DNA from: Quercus robur
Taxonomy: Eukaryota > Streptophyta > Magnoliopsida > Fagales > Fagaceae
Length of the DNA: 64,000 nucleotides
NCBI RefSeq assembly: GCF_932294415.1
Contig: NC_065535.1
Coordinates: 27,932,782 to 27,996,781, forward strand
Reading direction: 5' to 3'
Positions 23,465 through 35,302 of the stretch are shown one piece after another. The notes under the pieces are model-generated. The model saw nothing but the letters and a program-made list of their open reading frames with translations. It was not told the origin of the DNA and did not search any database. The first letter of the stretch is position 1; each line of letters begins with the position of its first letter. The translations under genes and the position numbers were made by a program.

Positions 23465-26160
23465 GTTTAGAGAATCAAGAACATGGCCTTGAAGGTCAAT
23501 AATGATGATAAAGATGAATCGTCTGAAGATGAGGGAACTAAGTTCAAGTCATACATCACTAGAAAATTCAAGAAGTTCATCAAGAATGCAAAAGTCAAGG
23601 CAAGTGACAAGGATCGCAAGCAATCTGGATCTTCTCAATTCAAGTCCCAAGACAAAGGCAAGAGAGAATTCAAAGATGTTGGACAAAGCAATAATGTTCC
23701 TGTTGGGCCAAAGTGCTTTAAATGTCAAGGATATGGACACATGAAGTAAGAATGTCCCACATATCTCAAATCCATTGGCAAGAGCAAAGCCCTAGCTACC
23801 ACCTTGAGTGATACAGAACTAGAGGGAGATTTTGATGATAGTGATCAAGAGGGGATAGTGATAGTGAGTGCTTTCACAGCTACCAATGAGGCTCCTGAGG
23901 AAGTAGTAGAACTGGTTAATGAGGAAGAAGAGCTTATGGAATCCAAGTTTGAGAAGATGGATGAACAAGATAACATCCACACTGCCTACTCTAAGTTGTA
24001 TAAAGTTTCTGAGAAGCATGAGAAGCTTTACAGGTTAGCTACAAGGAAGCTAAGTGAAGTGGAGTTGGAATGAGAGGAACTCTCCACTAAGGTTGATAAA
24101 GCTAATCAAACCATCAGAGCACTGAGGTTTGAAAACAACTTTCTTGTTGAAAAGACCAAGAAACTGGATGCAAAATTGTTTCAAGTGAGAGCACCATTGG
24201 AAAGGACCTTAAGTGCAAGTTGGATGAAATGCTAAACTTTCAGAAGTTTGCATCTAACAAGACAAGTTTCGGGTATGATCATTCTCTCTCTTCTTGCAGG
24301 ACATCTTCTAATGCTTTAAATAGAGTCATTTTTGTCCCCCCTGCTAATGATGATAACTGTGAGGTAACTAGAACTAAAACTGAAAATGTGAGTGAAGATA
24401 AAAATGATAAGGGAAAATCCATCCTAGGAGCACCCCCTAAGGTTCTTAAGAAAGAGACTAAGCAAAATAATCATCGCTCTACCAACAAGAAGTCTCAACC
24501 AAAGAAGCCACATTTCTACCATTACTATGGAGCAACCGAGCACACTTGTCCAAATTGCTATTAGTGGCTAGCCACTTAACAAAGTAATAGTGTGTCATCC
24601 TTTGGGAGACAAAATCAACTCCAACTCTCTTTAGCTCCTTCTGGAGAACTTCTTAAGGTTGTCATGTCTTCAGTGGATTCAACTCTCCTTTTTATCCATC
24701 TGAACAAAGGTTTATACAAAAGAAAGGTTCTCCATCCAGGTCTCCCATCTCAAAGGAAAAAGATTTCAAGTGATTCTTTCACATTCTTAATCTCACACAT
24801 GGTTGTTTTGTTGTGGTTTGAGTCAGTCTAGTTTTTTATGTTTTTGTGTGTTTGAAAAATACAAAAACAATGTGTGTTTGTGTACATTGGTACTTGTGTA
24901 CCTTGGATGGCCTTTGAAACAAAGTTTCTCAATTTTGTATCTCTTGTAGCTTAGATAAGCATCTTCATGCACAACTAAGCAATGTGAGTTTTGTGAATTG
25001 TTTATGTGATTTGTATGTTTTGGTTGATCTTTTATTATTCATATCTTTATCACTCTTTTTGATGGGAGGGACTAAAAATCCTAAGAGAAAGGAATAAATA
25101 ACCATTTCACCACTAAAAGCCATCAATCATAAAACATCTGAATGCAATTCATAAAAGCCGTGCTCGGTAAGGTGTAGAACTTACACAGCAAAAACAGAAT
25201 GTTTAGCTTACATAATTGAGTATTTCTTTTCTCTCTCTTATATGCCCATGCATGATATGCTTAAAAGAAAAAATATGCAAAGAACATGAAAAGCAAAAAG
25301 AATTAAAATGCTTTTAAAATGGTTGCAAGCGTGTTTCTAAGAGATGTGGGAGTTATATGATATACCTTAAAGGTGATGGTCCCCATCAAAAAATTATGAT
25401 TGTGTGTGGATGTAATTGATCTTTTTATATTATTACTCTTCATATAATAAATTGCTTATGCTCTCTTGCAAAAGTTTCACACACAACACGCGTACTCTTT
25501 GCTACTCTTGATACTATTGTACAGGTACAATGTGATTTGGCCATCACAAGGAATACATGTGGTAGTATATGGTCTCTAAACAGTCTAAACTTGTTTTTGA
25601 AAAATAAAATTGGTTAGACTTGTTTAGTGTGTTTTGATCTAGGAATGCTTTGCATCTAGAGTTGTTAATGTGTTTAAGTGCTTAACATGCTTCTTGGTTG
25701 CTTGTTTTGGTATCTATCTTAATTGCATTCATCTTTTGTTGTTTTTCCTTCTTGAAAAACCTTGTTTCAAGCTTCTCGATAGATGCTCGATACCTTCTCG
25801 ATAGAAGCTCGATAGCATCTCGATACAAGTCTCTTCTATCAAGATTTTTAGGTTTTTTTTTTCGATACCTCTCGATAGATAGCTCGATCCATCGAGTCAA
25901 TTCTTTGGAGTCTCTGTCTACTCATTACCTCCTCGATTTATTGAGAATTTTTTGCCATTGATACCTCCTCGATATCTCTCGATCTATCGAGTTTTTGTTC
26001 TCGATACCTTCTCGATTTATCAAGCTGCGTTTTTCTATATATATCTCAGGTCCGACCTAGTTTTGCTCAAACTCAAATATCTTGATCTCTCTCTCTTCTC
26101 TCTCAATCTAAACCCTTTCTTTTCAGCAAAAACCTTTTCCATTCAAGATTTCAGCCTAAT
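23465..26160 (+). mobile_element. relic of a gag-only LTR element, same family as inner element
   Basis: The broken gag at 23483-24564 has the knuckle CFKCQGYGHMK, an in-frame stop, then ECPTYLK. Acidic and coiled-coil stretches with several stops follow, then a damaged second knuckle (HYYGATEHTCPNC). Beyond about 24830 it is non-coding. Part of it (about 25080-25190) matches the inner element interior in inverted orientation. A ctcgat-rich segment at 25770-26030 may be LTR-derived, comparable to the gatcgatcgag words of the inner LTR. No complete LTR pair was found. Confidence 0.6.
23483..24564 (+). pseudogene. broken gag with CCHC knuckles
   Basis: Three pieces in different frames. The first (23483-23749) is Lys/Ser-rich and ends at the CCHC motif interrupted by TAA. 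The second (23804-24073) is acidic (DTELEGDFDDSDQEG) and then coiled-coil-like. The third (24220-24564) ends in a second zinc-finger-like motif where the first Cys position is Tyr. It would be an RNA-binding gag in an intact relative. Stops and a frameshift make it non-functional. Confidence 0.65.
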
Positions 26161-26561
26161 CCAAGCCTCATTCTCTTGGTACGTGTTCTAAATCTCATCT
26201 TTTTCTCTTTCTTCATGCATTTCATGCATTTTAGACCTAGATTTTCTCTTTTTGGAAAAATTTTTGGGTTTTTGAGTTTTCTATGAAATTTTTGGGTTGG
26301 GTTTTGTTGATTTGTTCTCACATGCTCATGCATTGCATTCTCTAGCATTATAATCATGTTTTCATGCATTCTAGGTTGTGTGCTTGATTTAACAATGTGA
26401 GTGTAGTAGTTTGGATTGGGTTTTTGTCCATGATGTAATTTGTTTTGCACGTAACATGCTCATGCATTATCATGCATTGCATTTTTTTTCTTCTTTCTTG
26501 AGCCTTGTCTTCTGTTGTGTTCTTATTTTCTTTTCTTCTCTATTTAGTTTCCTCTCTATGG

Positions 26562-27008
26562 CACCCAAGAAATTTGTCCCTTCTAAGAACCCGATCTCAT
26601 GTCGTGGTTTCTTTTTCTCTTCTTCTCCCTTCATTCCTAATTCCCTTAGGTTCCATGATGTGAAGGTCAAATAGGACTTCTATGAGAACTTTTTTGACTA
26701 GGAGATTCATTCAAAACACCAAGTCATTCTGTCTCATTTTCCAGACACTCCTCTTCCCGGTGTCTTTAGCTCTCGAGGTTGGGCTTCTCTATGTGAGATA
26801 CCCAAGAGGTGTCCCAGTGTATTCGTACAAAAATTCTACTCCATTATACATGCCATCGATACCTCTGTGCCTAGGTTTACTATGGTATTCCGAAGCACAC
26901 ATCTCGTAGTCACCCTAGAGTTCATTTCCAAGGTACTATGTGTCCCTAGGGTAGATCGTCTGGACTACCCTAGTCACATTCATCTCCGTTCTATCCATCT
27001 TTCCATTT

Positions 27009-27012
<4 letters not shown>
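26562..27012 (+). pseudogene. fragment of a putative plant transposon protein
   Basis: Pieces in shifting frames read MAPKKFVPSKNP, SLRFHDVKVK, VILSHFPDTPLPG, RGWASLCEIPKRCPSVF and AIDTSVPRFT. These resemble the N-terminal part of the 'putative plant transposon protein' domain family (from memory, Pfam Transposase_32). Stops and frameshifts interrupt it, and it is cut off at the (TA)n tract where the MATH copy 2 duplication begins. Confidence 0.5.
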
Positions 27013-27056
<44 letters not shown>

Positions 27057-27935
27057 CGTATGACGTCCAATAGCATATGTATGAACAATCAAGATAAAAC
27101 ATGTTTGTGGTTAAGACAATGAACAATAAGCGTTTAGCTATATATATCAAGGATGTCAATACCGTACTAGAGGCCGTACTGGTTTGGCCACTGGTACGAT
27201 ATATTTCGGATACCGGTCAATACCGGTGTACCGTTTCGGGTTTACCGCTATTTTATATATTTAATATATGTATATATATATACACACACACACACATACA
27301 CACACAAAATCTCTATTTACCATAAAACAATACCTCAAAAATTCATGTTTACCATAAAACATTACTTCAATTAAGAACAAATAATTCATAGTTTTAAACT
27401 TTAACATCAACTAAAAAAAAAAAAAAAAGGTATATTTCATGTTTCAGTCCGGTATCCAATTACCGACCAGTACAGTCGGATTTCACTGGTATGGTTGGTA
27501 CGATGCCGATACGGCTGGTATTTTTTTCGGTACGAAACAGGGGGGTCGAGCGTACCAGATTGCTAGCCGGTACAGTATATTCCGGCCAGTACGGTACGGA
27601 ATCGATAATCTTGGTATATATAGCCCTGTGTGACTGTGTCAAAGGAGATTGAAAAGGGTTTTATGTTTGCTAATTAGAATGCGTGGTCCTGGCTTTGTAC
27701 GTTCTATAGTTTAAAATTTAAGGAAAGCACCTATAAGTAGAGAATGGATGCTTAGTCCTTCGACAAAATGAAATCCTTCAAGGAAAGGATAACAGTGATC
27801 AACAGATATCCTTGGAACACTTTTCAGCTAGGAATAACACGGCTTCTCTCTCTGCCTTTATAAGCAGAAAAAATCCAAACTTATTGTTGTGAACGGCGTC
27901 TACACAGCTCTCGATCTCTGGTCAATTTCTTTATC
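27013..27935 (+). promoter_or_regulatory. upstream region of MATH gene copy 2
   Basis: Similarity to the copy 1 upstream region starts at the (TA)n tract (27013-27052). It is split by a 0.47-kb insertion at 27148-27614 and resumes at tatatagccctgtg. The TATA-like sequence tttataag lies at 27857-27864, about 75 nt before the ATG, after a short CT tract. Confidence 0.6.
27148..27614. mobile_element. MITE-like insertion in promoter of MATH copy 2
   Basis: Starts caaggatgtcaataccgtac and ends, in complement, with a similar ccaagatt...ccgtaccgtac arrangement, giving imperfect terminal inverted repeats. It is full of accggta/ggtacgg words. Absent at the matching place in copies 1 and 3. Flanked by tatata sequence, so the target duplication is unclear. 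Confidence 0.6.
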
Positions 27936-30900
27936 ATGGCCAATATTTTCTTCGATATCCCAGATGGTATACTATATATATCTTTATGTTCTTCTTAGTT
28001 TGTATGTGTCTTTTTAGTTTTTACATATTAAAGCATTATTTGCATGAATGAAATCCTCTGGCTAGTTTTATCACTCCTTTATGCTACTTAGCCCCGTATA
28101 CGATTGCCACATATCAATTTAGAACACAAAACTAAAGGGTTTTTTTTTTTTTTTTTTAAGCTAAATATTCAGTTTTTGAAAATTATTTTGTTAAAAATTC
28201 TCTATTGCAACTTATTCAATTATGTAGCATTTTTACGAACTTAACTTTCTCAAAATCGAGTTTAAAGTTGATCAACTTAATTTCCATAAAGTTGAGTTTT
28301 ATACAATTTAGTAATATATGGCAAACTTAGAATTTGATTTTCTCAAACTCGAGTTCTATATTCTATTGAATTGCATAGGACTCGACTTTAGCAAATTGAG
28401 TTCCATGCTAAAACTCTCAACTTTCAGAAAATTAAGTTTTGAAAAGAGGCGACATAACTAAATAAATTGCGAAAGAGGCTTTGTAACAAAGTAATATTCA
28501 AAAACAGAATATATATCAGCAAAAAATGACCAAAAGAAAATAATGCAAAAGAGTTAATGATTGGCTCCTTTATGAGATTGCAAATAAAATATATGTTTCT
28601 TATTTTTTTTGTAGTTCATTTATGAGACATTTTGATGTCCTTGGACTGAATCAGAATACTGTGATTTTCATTGGATTTTAAAAGAGATTGAGGAGTTCAA
28701 TTTTTTATATGCTCATCTTAAAGAAACATTTATAAGGATTTTTTCATAACCTGATGTACTACTTTGCTATGGTGATAATAGGAGATGTCTTCTTATTTCA
28801 CAACAAAGTTTGAATGATGTAATGCACATGCACAAAACAAAAGAGGCTTTGCCATATTCCTTAAGATGTCTAAACAACCCTATTATATATATTTTAGCTC
28901 TTACCTCCTATGTTTGTGAACACAATTTGCAGACATTTCAAGGTCTACTTCAGATGCACCAACAATGCACTACACAGTCAAAATAAAATCATTTTCATTA
29001 CTTGCAAAGAATTCAATGGAAAGATATGAAACGGGGGAATTTGAATCTGGAGGTTACAAGTGGTACATTTTCTTTTTCTCTGTTAATTTAATCTGTAGCA
29101 AGCCATAGCTACATTTTGATATGGGCACGGCCTTTCATTATCACTATCTTCATGTAATCGTTAAATTGCATCAACCAATTAAGGATTTTCTTACAGGAAA
29201 TTGGTTATCTACCCCAATGGAAACAAGAACAACAATGTAGACAAGCACATGTCTCTCTACTTGGCCATTGAAGCAGAAGATTTACGGCCTCCTGGTTGGG
29301 AAGTGCATGCAATTTTCCGATTTTTCTTGCATGATCAGATCAGGGACAACTACCTGACTATTGAAGGTATCCACTCTTTGCATACTCAGTAAGTCTGAGG
29401 ACGTAACCATTTTTTTAAATAACTTTTTTTTTTTTTCATATTTATTGACATGACTTTATAACAACAACAATAACAAAGACTTGGTTCAAAATATTTTGGG
29501 GTCGGTTATAAATCCTCAACAAACTAGTTATCACTTGTATTCTTTTCTTTTATTTTATTCTATCCGAAGTTATATTTTTTGTCATTTCCTTAATTGGCAT
29601 ATCATTTTTTACTAATACTTTTTTTTTTTTAATTATGTTTTTACTACTTCTATTAATGTTATTTTCAGTCTTCTTCTACTATTTTTTCCTCTCTTAGCTT
29701 GAATAAACTTTTACTTTTAGCCCATACAACCCTTCTTTTTTTTTCTTCTTTTTTTCTTTTTTTCTTTTTTTATGGTTGCAAGTGGTTAACTCTCTAAATC
29801 AAACCTCAACTTTAACTTTTTTTCCTGGGAGCTAATGAAGCATTGTTTATGTATTCTTGTCTAGTTAACACATCTTCAATGTCTCAGTTTAATGATTTTA
29901 TCGAAGTGTATAAAATTTTCAGTTTTTTCGTCAACATTAAATGACAAATTATTTATTCTTTTTGTAAATTTGTTTTCCTTGATCACAATAAAAATCTCAA
30001 ACGTCTGTCTTACGCATATGCAAATCATTTGCTCTTTGCTAATTATTTTTGTCACATTGTATTTTCTATAGATACCAAAAAAAAGGAAAGGCTCTTTCGT
30101 GGAATAAAGCTTGAGTGGGGCTATGATAAAGTCATTCCTCTCAAAACTTTTAATGATGCCAGCAATGGATATCTTGTTGATGACACGTGTGTGTTTGGAG
30201 CTGAGGTCTTTGTTAGTAAGCAAAGAAGCATGGACAAAGTAGAGTGTCTAGCACTAATAAGGGATTCCATTACAAAAAAGTCTGTCATTAGATTCGATTA
30301 CTACTCTGAGTTGACCGGAGAATCTCATTACTCAGCGCCATTCAATGTTGGAAATCATAAATGGTACTTATGTATGAATTATGATCAGCTTTCTTAGCTT
30401 TTCCCTACCCCTTAAGTGTTTGTGTGTGTGTGTGCGCAATAAATATCTTATACATCAGACATATATTATGCCTGTACTCACATCCTGGGATAGAAGTGCT
30501 ATATATGCTGATTGTCAAATATATACGCATGAGATACCACAGGCTATATGTTGACAATACACCATTCATGCTGATTGTTGCAGGAAGATACGTATCTGTC
30601 CCATTGGAGAAGGCATTGGAATGGGTATCTATAATTCTCTGTATTTGGCTCTGGCTGATCCAAAAAGCCTTCTTCCTGGTATGAAAATTTTTGCGGACTT
30701 CACGTTGCGCATCCTGGACCAAGTATATGGGTGGCAGCATCAATATGCTAAACGTAATTGTCAGCTTCTGGTTTGTTTGTTTGTGTTTTTTCTTTGAGGA
30801 TGCGATGCCATAAAATCAAGCTTTGATAAGACATCAGGGGGTATTAAATTATTAATTGTCAAGTTTTGAAACAAGATTTATAGGTGTTTAACTTAAGATG

Positions 30901-31138
30901 TGGTATAGAACCACACGCACAACCATAAATGGGAATGGGGTTCTGAAAAGTAGCTAAGATCCTTCTTTTACTCTTTGCAGTTAGCAGATGGTTTAGTGCC
31001 TCAAGCCATGAGCATGGTTGGAACCGATTCATCTCAATCAGTTCTTCCAATCTGACCAACTTGGGTTTACTGAGGAGGGACACGATGTTGGTGGAAGCAG
31101 AGATCACTATCCTTGCCGTGGTTAATGCAACATCCTGA
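27936..31138 (+). CDS. MATH (TRAF-like) domain protein, copy 2
   Basis: Six exons: 27936-27966, 28933-29062, 29197-29366, 30072-30363, 30584-30753 and 30981-31138, giving 951 nt (316 aa). It starts MANIFFDIPD. The first MATH domain (about residues 22-157) keeps FESGGYKW, SLYLAIEAED and VDDTCVFGAEVFV. The second has VIRFDYYSEL, KIRICPIGEGIG and WFSASSHEHGWNRF. Exon 5 is one codon longer than in the paralogues (a Trp in VYGWQH). Near the end LLRRDTMLVEAE replaces the LVKDT of copies 1 and 3. It is closest to copy 1, with which it shares the intron-1 fold-back element and the 3' flank. The role is presumably protein-protein adaptor; partners are unknown. Confidence 0.9.
28159..28520. mobile_element. 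fold-back MITE-like element in intron 1 of MATH copy 2
   Basis: Orthologous to the element at 1151-1520 in copy 1: same position in the intron, same inverted arms (tttgaaaattattttgtta and its complement). Confidence 0.65.
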
Positions 31139-31653
31139 GTTTATCTGATATAAATTTGAAATCATATTATGTATATATGAATGATAGGGTTGCAGGCACT
31201 ATGTGCATCAATCCAATTCCTAAATTTCCTTCACATACATTCTGCGTGGAAAATTACAATAAATGGTTTTTAATTTATACATTAATTTTGTCACTATATG
31301 ACACGATAGAGTTGCCAATAAGCTCTAATTCAAATATCATCTCTTCTTCTTTTAACTTATCAAAACTCAAAAGTAATAAAAAGAGAGAAAGGGGAAACGT
31401 GCAAGGGTGAAAGACAGCAGTAGTGGAAGAGTATATCTAGCCACCACCATCATCTGCCCGATTTAAGTAACTTGGAATAATGCAATATGCAAACAGGCAT
31501 AAATAATCTCATTTCTTAATATTTAGAACTTTTCAATGTTTACGGAAAAAGTATTCATAAGATAAGTCAACAATTCTTGAACGGGATAAGAAAATTAAGA
31601 GAATCAACAAAACCTGATATAGGAATCATATTTTTCTTTTTAGAAACAAAAAA

Positions 31654-31739
31654 GGGTTGCAATGCAACACGATGCGAGGACCTCCCAGGAGGTTGTCACC
31701 CATCCTAATATTAATTATTCTCAAATATTTAGGAGTGTG
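31654..31739 (-). pseudogene. 5S rRNA-derived fragment (3' part), copy 2
   Basis: The - strand matches the 5S rRNA 3' region: words corresponding to gggtgacc-tcctggga-gtcct-cgt-gttgca are present, with inserted bases (tgc, ttg). Beyond cacccatcc it continues, decayed, into the next part of 5S. Copy 1 has the same fragment, cut by the CACTA insertion. Confidence 0.7.
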
Positions 31740-31814
31740 ATAATCTTAGATAAAATTTACATAAGCGCAATACTTTCTACTTTGTGATATAAATATGAAC
31801 AAACTGGCTATCCT

Positions 31815-33402
31815 CAGTGGCGACGCCACGTTAAGCTCAGGGTGTTCCCAGGAACACTCTGAACTGAAAAAAAAAAAATATATATATATATATATATAAT
31901 AATTAATTTTTTTTATTTGTTTACCCTCTAAAATAAAATTAGGAACAACCTCAAGAAAAATTAGAAAAACCCTCAAATAAAAAATAAAAAACAAAAAGGT
32001 TTGTTCTACTTTCAAGCAGAAAAAAAAATAAAAAATAAAAAAGCCCAAAAAAATTTTGAACTAAAATCTGAAAAGAAAAATTTGTAACAGAGCAAACCCA
32101 CAAAAAGCCCAACAATATTATTGGCACTTTAAAAGGCCATAAAAAGAATTTATGAATCTAATCTACAAAAGAAAATTTAGCAAGCCCAAAAAATTTAGCA
32201 CAACAACATAAATCACAAAAATAGTAAAGCTAAAGAAAATTTAACCCAATCAACCAAATTTTATCAAAAACAAATAGCTCGGCCTCTCAAAATTTTAAAA
32301 CAAAACTAATATGTCATTTCATCAAAGATTAAAAAAAAAAAAAAAAACACAAAGAAACAAATAAAACCCTAAGCCTAACCAAGAGACTTAGCGGCTGATG
32401 GTTGAAGTAAAGCAGTGAAGGGAGAGGCAGCAGCAGAGCCGCCAGCCCCGCCCCTAGCCCAAACTCACCGGATCTGGTATCTCTCTCTCATGAGCAAGTG
32501 AGCAACGAGCACAAAAAAAAAAAAATCTCTTAAACTGTTTGATACAAAAGACAGAGAGTGAGAGAGTATTGAGTTGAATGTAGTGTCTTGAGAGAGTCTA
32601 GTGGTGGATTGATATAAGTCAAGGGGCAGGGCTGGTGAGTTGAAGTCATTGTTTAAGTCTCTGGTGAGTTTGAGCACAACACGTGGTAGAAGTGTCTAGA
32701 GTCTAGTGGTGGATTGATATCCTCCATTACTCCCACGTGTTGTGCTCTATGAGTTGAATTTTGTATTTTTTTTTTTTTTGGTCTTTTTGTGCTTATATGA
32801 ATAGCAGATTTTTTAATGGTAAATAGTTATGTTTGTTTGTTAGTGTCTTTTTTTTTTAAAGTAAAAATTGAGTTTGTTTGAAACTTTGAAATTAATTGGG
32901 AGTTGAGATATAATAAATTTAGTGAATTGTAGTGTTGTGTTGTGTACATAGTGCAACAATGGATTTTTTTTTCCCTTGTATGTGCATTTATTTTTTTGGT
33001 TCAATCCTTGTTGACGGTTTATTACAACTTATTTAGTTAAAATTGAAAACTTTTTATTAGAGACATGAGACTTGTCTGTTGAGTGGCGTGGGGTGGATAG
33101 ACACATGGGGCCAGTGGAATATTTGAATTAGAGAAAGTAAATACACATAGGATGTGTACTAATGCAACTAATAAACAATAATTTAATTAACCAATAATTA
33201 ATTAAGGGAAGCAACTAATAAATAATAATTAATAATTTAATTAACCAATATTATAAATAAAAGAAAAACAAATTAAATTATGTTAGGCTAAACAACAATT
33301 AATAAATTTATATTAATGAAACAACAATATAACAAATTATTAAATTGTGTAATTTATACTTCTTAAGGAACACCCTGAAAAAATTTCCTGAAGTCGCCAC
33401 TG
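31815..33402. mobile_element. non-autonomous hAT element
   Basis: Terminal inverted repeats CAGTGGCGAC (31815-31824) and GTCGCCACTG (33393-33402), with the 8-bp target duplication gctatcct at 31807-31814 and 33403-33410. All are typical of hAT. The 1588-bp interior has no transposase. It contains a perfect 15-bp inverted repeat (gagcacaacacgtgg at 32672-32686, complement at 32733-32747) and two copies of tctagtggtggattgatat. Confidence 0.85.
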
Positions 33403-33410
33403 GCTATCCT

Positions 33411-34750
33411 TAAGTTTAAAACTTGTAAGGCACAGACCGGCCACTGCATGCTCAAGTATAGTACTGTTATAGATATCAATTTTCAAATTCAATGTATGGA
33501 TACTTATCATACTCATACTATTATAATGCAATATTTGTATTGCACATTCTAACTTGTTCACTAAGAAAAGAGGAATTGAAATCTTATAAATAGATAATGT
33601 TATAAAGAATATGTTGGCTTTAGTACAAGGCTTCTCCCCTCTGGGGAGAGGAAAAAAGTCAGAATTGAGCATGAAACCAAGAGAGGAAAAAAAAAAGTAT
33701 TTTCACTTGCGTGGTAGTGCAAGGAGAGAGATAATAAAGTTTGGGTTTTGTCGATAACATTTTTTCTAAGCACAAAAATCAAAGAGAATTTGTAAGGTTT
33801 TGATTAATGTTGCAAAGCGAAGAAAGAAAACTAAGTGAGTGTAGTGCATGAGAAGAAGAAAAGTTAGACAGGGATAGCAACCAATAGTGTGCCGCTTAAA
33901 GCAAAGAGAAAAATTATTTTGTTTTGTGTTCTTAAAATTTAAAAGGTAAGTTTTCTAATTTATACCAGCTATAAAGCTATAAATTTTGAGGCTGGTAGTA
34001 AGTATAATTTTTGGACCAAGAAAACATAAGATTAAATTTTGAGTTTGGTAGTAAGTATAATTTTTGGACCAAGAAAACATAAGATTCACTCGCAAAGTAC
34101 AAATAATTTTAGTTACACAAGTAACATCAGTAAAATCAAATCAAATCTTATAGGGTAAGCCACAAGCAACTTATATCTTTAGATTTCAAATAATATTATA
34201 AATTTAAGGATAAAAAGCAAATTGTACTCTCTAAGTTTAATTGAAATTTATTTAAGGCCTCAAACTTTACTTTCGTTCAATTCGTCCTTTAAGTTTCAAA
34301 TTTATTCAATTTAGGCATTCCATCTAATTCCGTTAAAAATTTGCTATTAAAAAAAAATATGGAATTATGAATTTTTTTCTGAAAATTTTTTTAAATTAAT
34401 TTTATAGATTTTTTTCATGTGAGAAATTTTATTTATTTTTTCAAAAAATGTTTTTTATTATTTAATTTCATTTTTAACAGAAATTTTTTTTTAATGAAAT
34501 TGGACCGAAAACCTAAATTGAATAAATTGAAACCTTTTTTTTTTTTTTGAGAAATAAATTGAAACTTAAATTGCTTAATTGAACAAAAATAAAGTTAGAG
34601 ACATGATATGAATTTAAGCCAAATTCAAATAGTGTAATTTGCATTTTACCCTAAATTTTACTCTGAACCAATGATGTGAAACATGATGTTTTGACTAAAA
34701 AAAAATATACATCTAAGTCTTTCACTTAGAAAAAAAAAAAATGGTGATAC
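33411..34750. other. intergenic, AT-rich
   Basis: No gene is seen. It contains a 54-bp direct duplication at 33981-34034 and 34034-34086 (ggtagtaagtataatttttg) and A/T-rich runs. Confidence 0.6.
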
Positions 34751-34880
34751 TAATCATAGCATATAAATGAACAAATAAGATAAACGACATGTAGTTGTTA
34801 GGATGGTGAACGACAAGCGTTGGCTGTATATGACGTGGGGGAAATGGACAGCTCGAAATATATATATATTTATATATATA

Positions 34881-34923
34881 TAACATAGGAGCACGCATTC
34901 TATATATTTAATATATAATGCAG

Positions 34924-34962
<39 letters not shown>

Positions 34963-35079
34963 TTAATATAAAATCTGCATTATATATTAAATATATAGAA
35001 TGCGTGCAAATATATATATATATATATATATAAAATCTGCATTATATATTAAATATATAGAATGCGTGCTCCTATGTTA
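34881..35079. repeat. 49-bp perfect inverted repeat upstream of MATH copy 3
   Basis: The left arm 34881-34929 is the exact complement of 35031-35079. A third partial copy (39 bp) in the right-arm orientation lies at 34969-35007. The loops are (TA)n. The right arm ends in gaatgcgtgctcct, which is the paralogue-conserved promoter word, so the inverted copies were built from promoter sequence. Confidence 0.9.
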
Positions 35080-35185
35080 TGTTATGTACGTTTCTTTAGT
35101 TTAAAATCTGAAGTTCACACCTACAAGCAGAGAATGGATGCTTATTCATTGGAAACTTTTTCAGCTAGGAATAATAGCTTCTCTT

Positions 35186-35230
<45 letters not shown>

Positions 35231-35302
35231 ATAAGAAAACAATCCAATCTTATTGTTGTTACGGGTATCTACACACACAGCTCTCTGCTCAATTTCATTA
35301 TG
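35080..35302 (+). promoter_or_regulatory. proximal promoter of MATH copy 3
   Basis: Shared with copies 1 and 2. It has a (CT)n tract of about 37 bp (35192-35228) directly abutting tttataag at 35228-35235, where the paralogues have about 10 bp of CT. The ATG is about 70 nt downstream. Confidence 0.6.
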
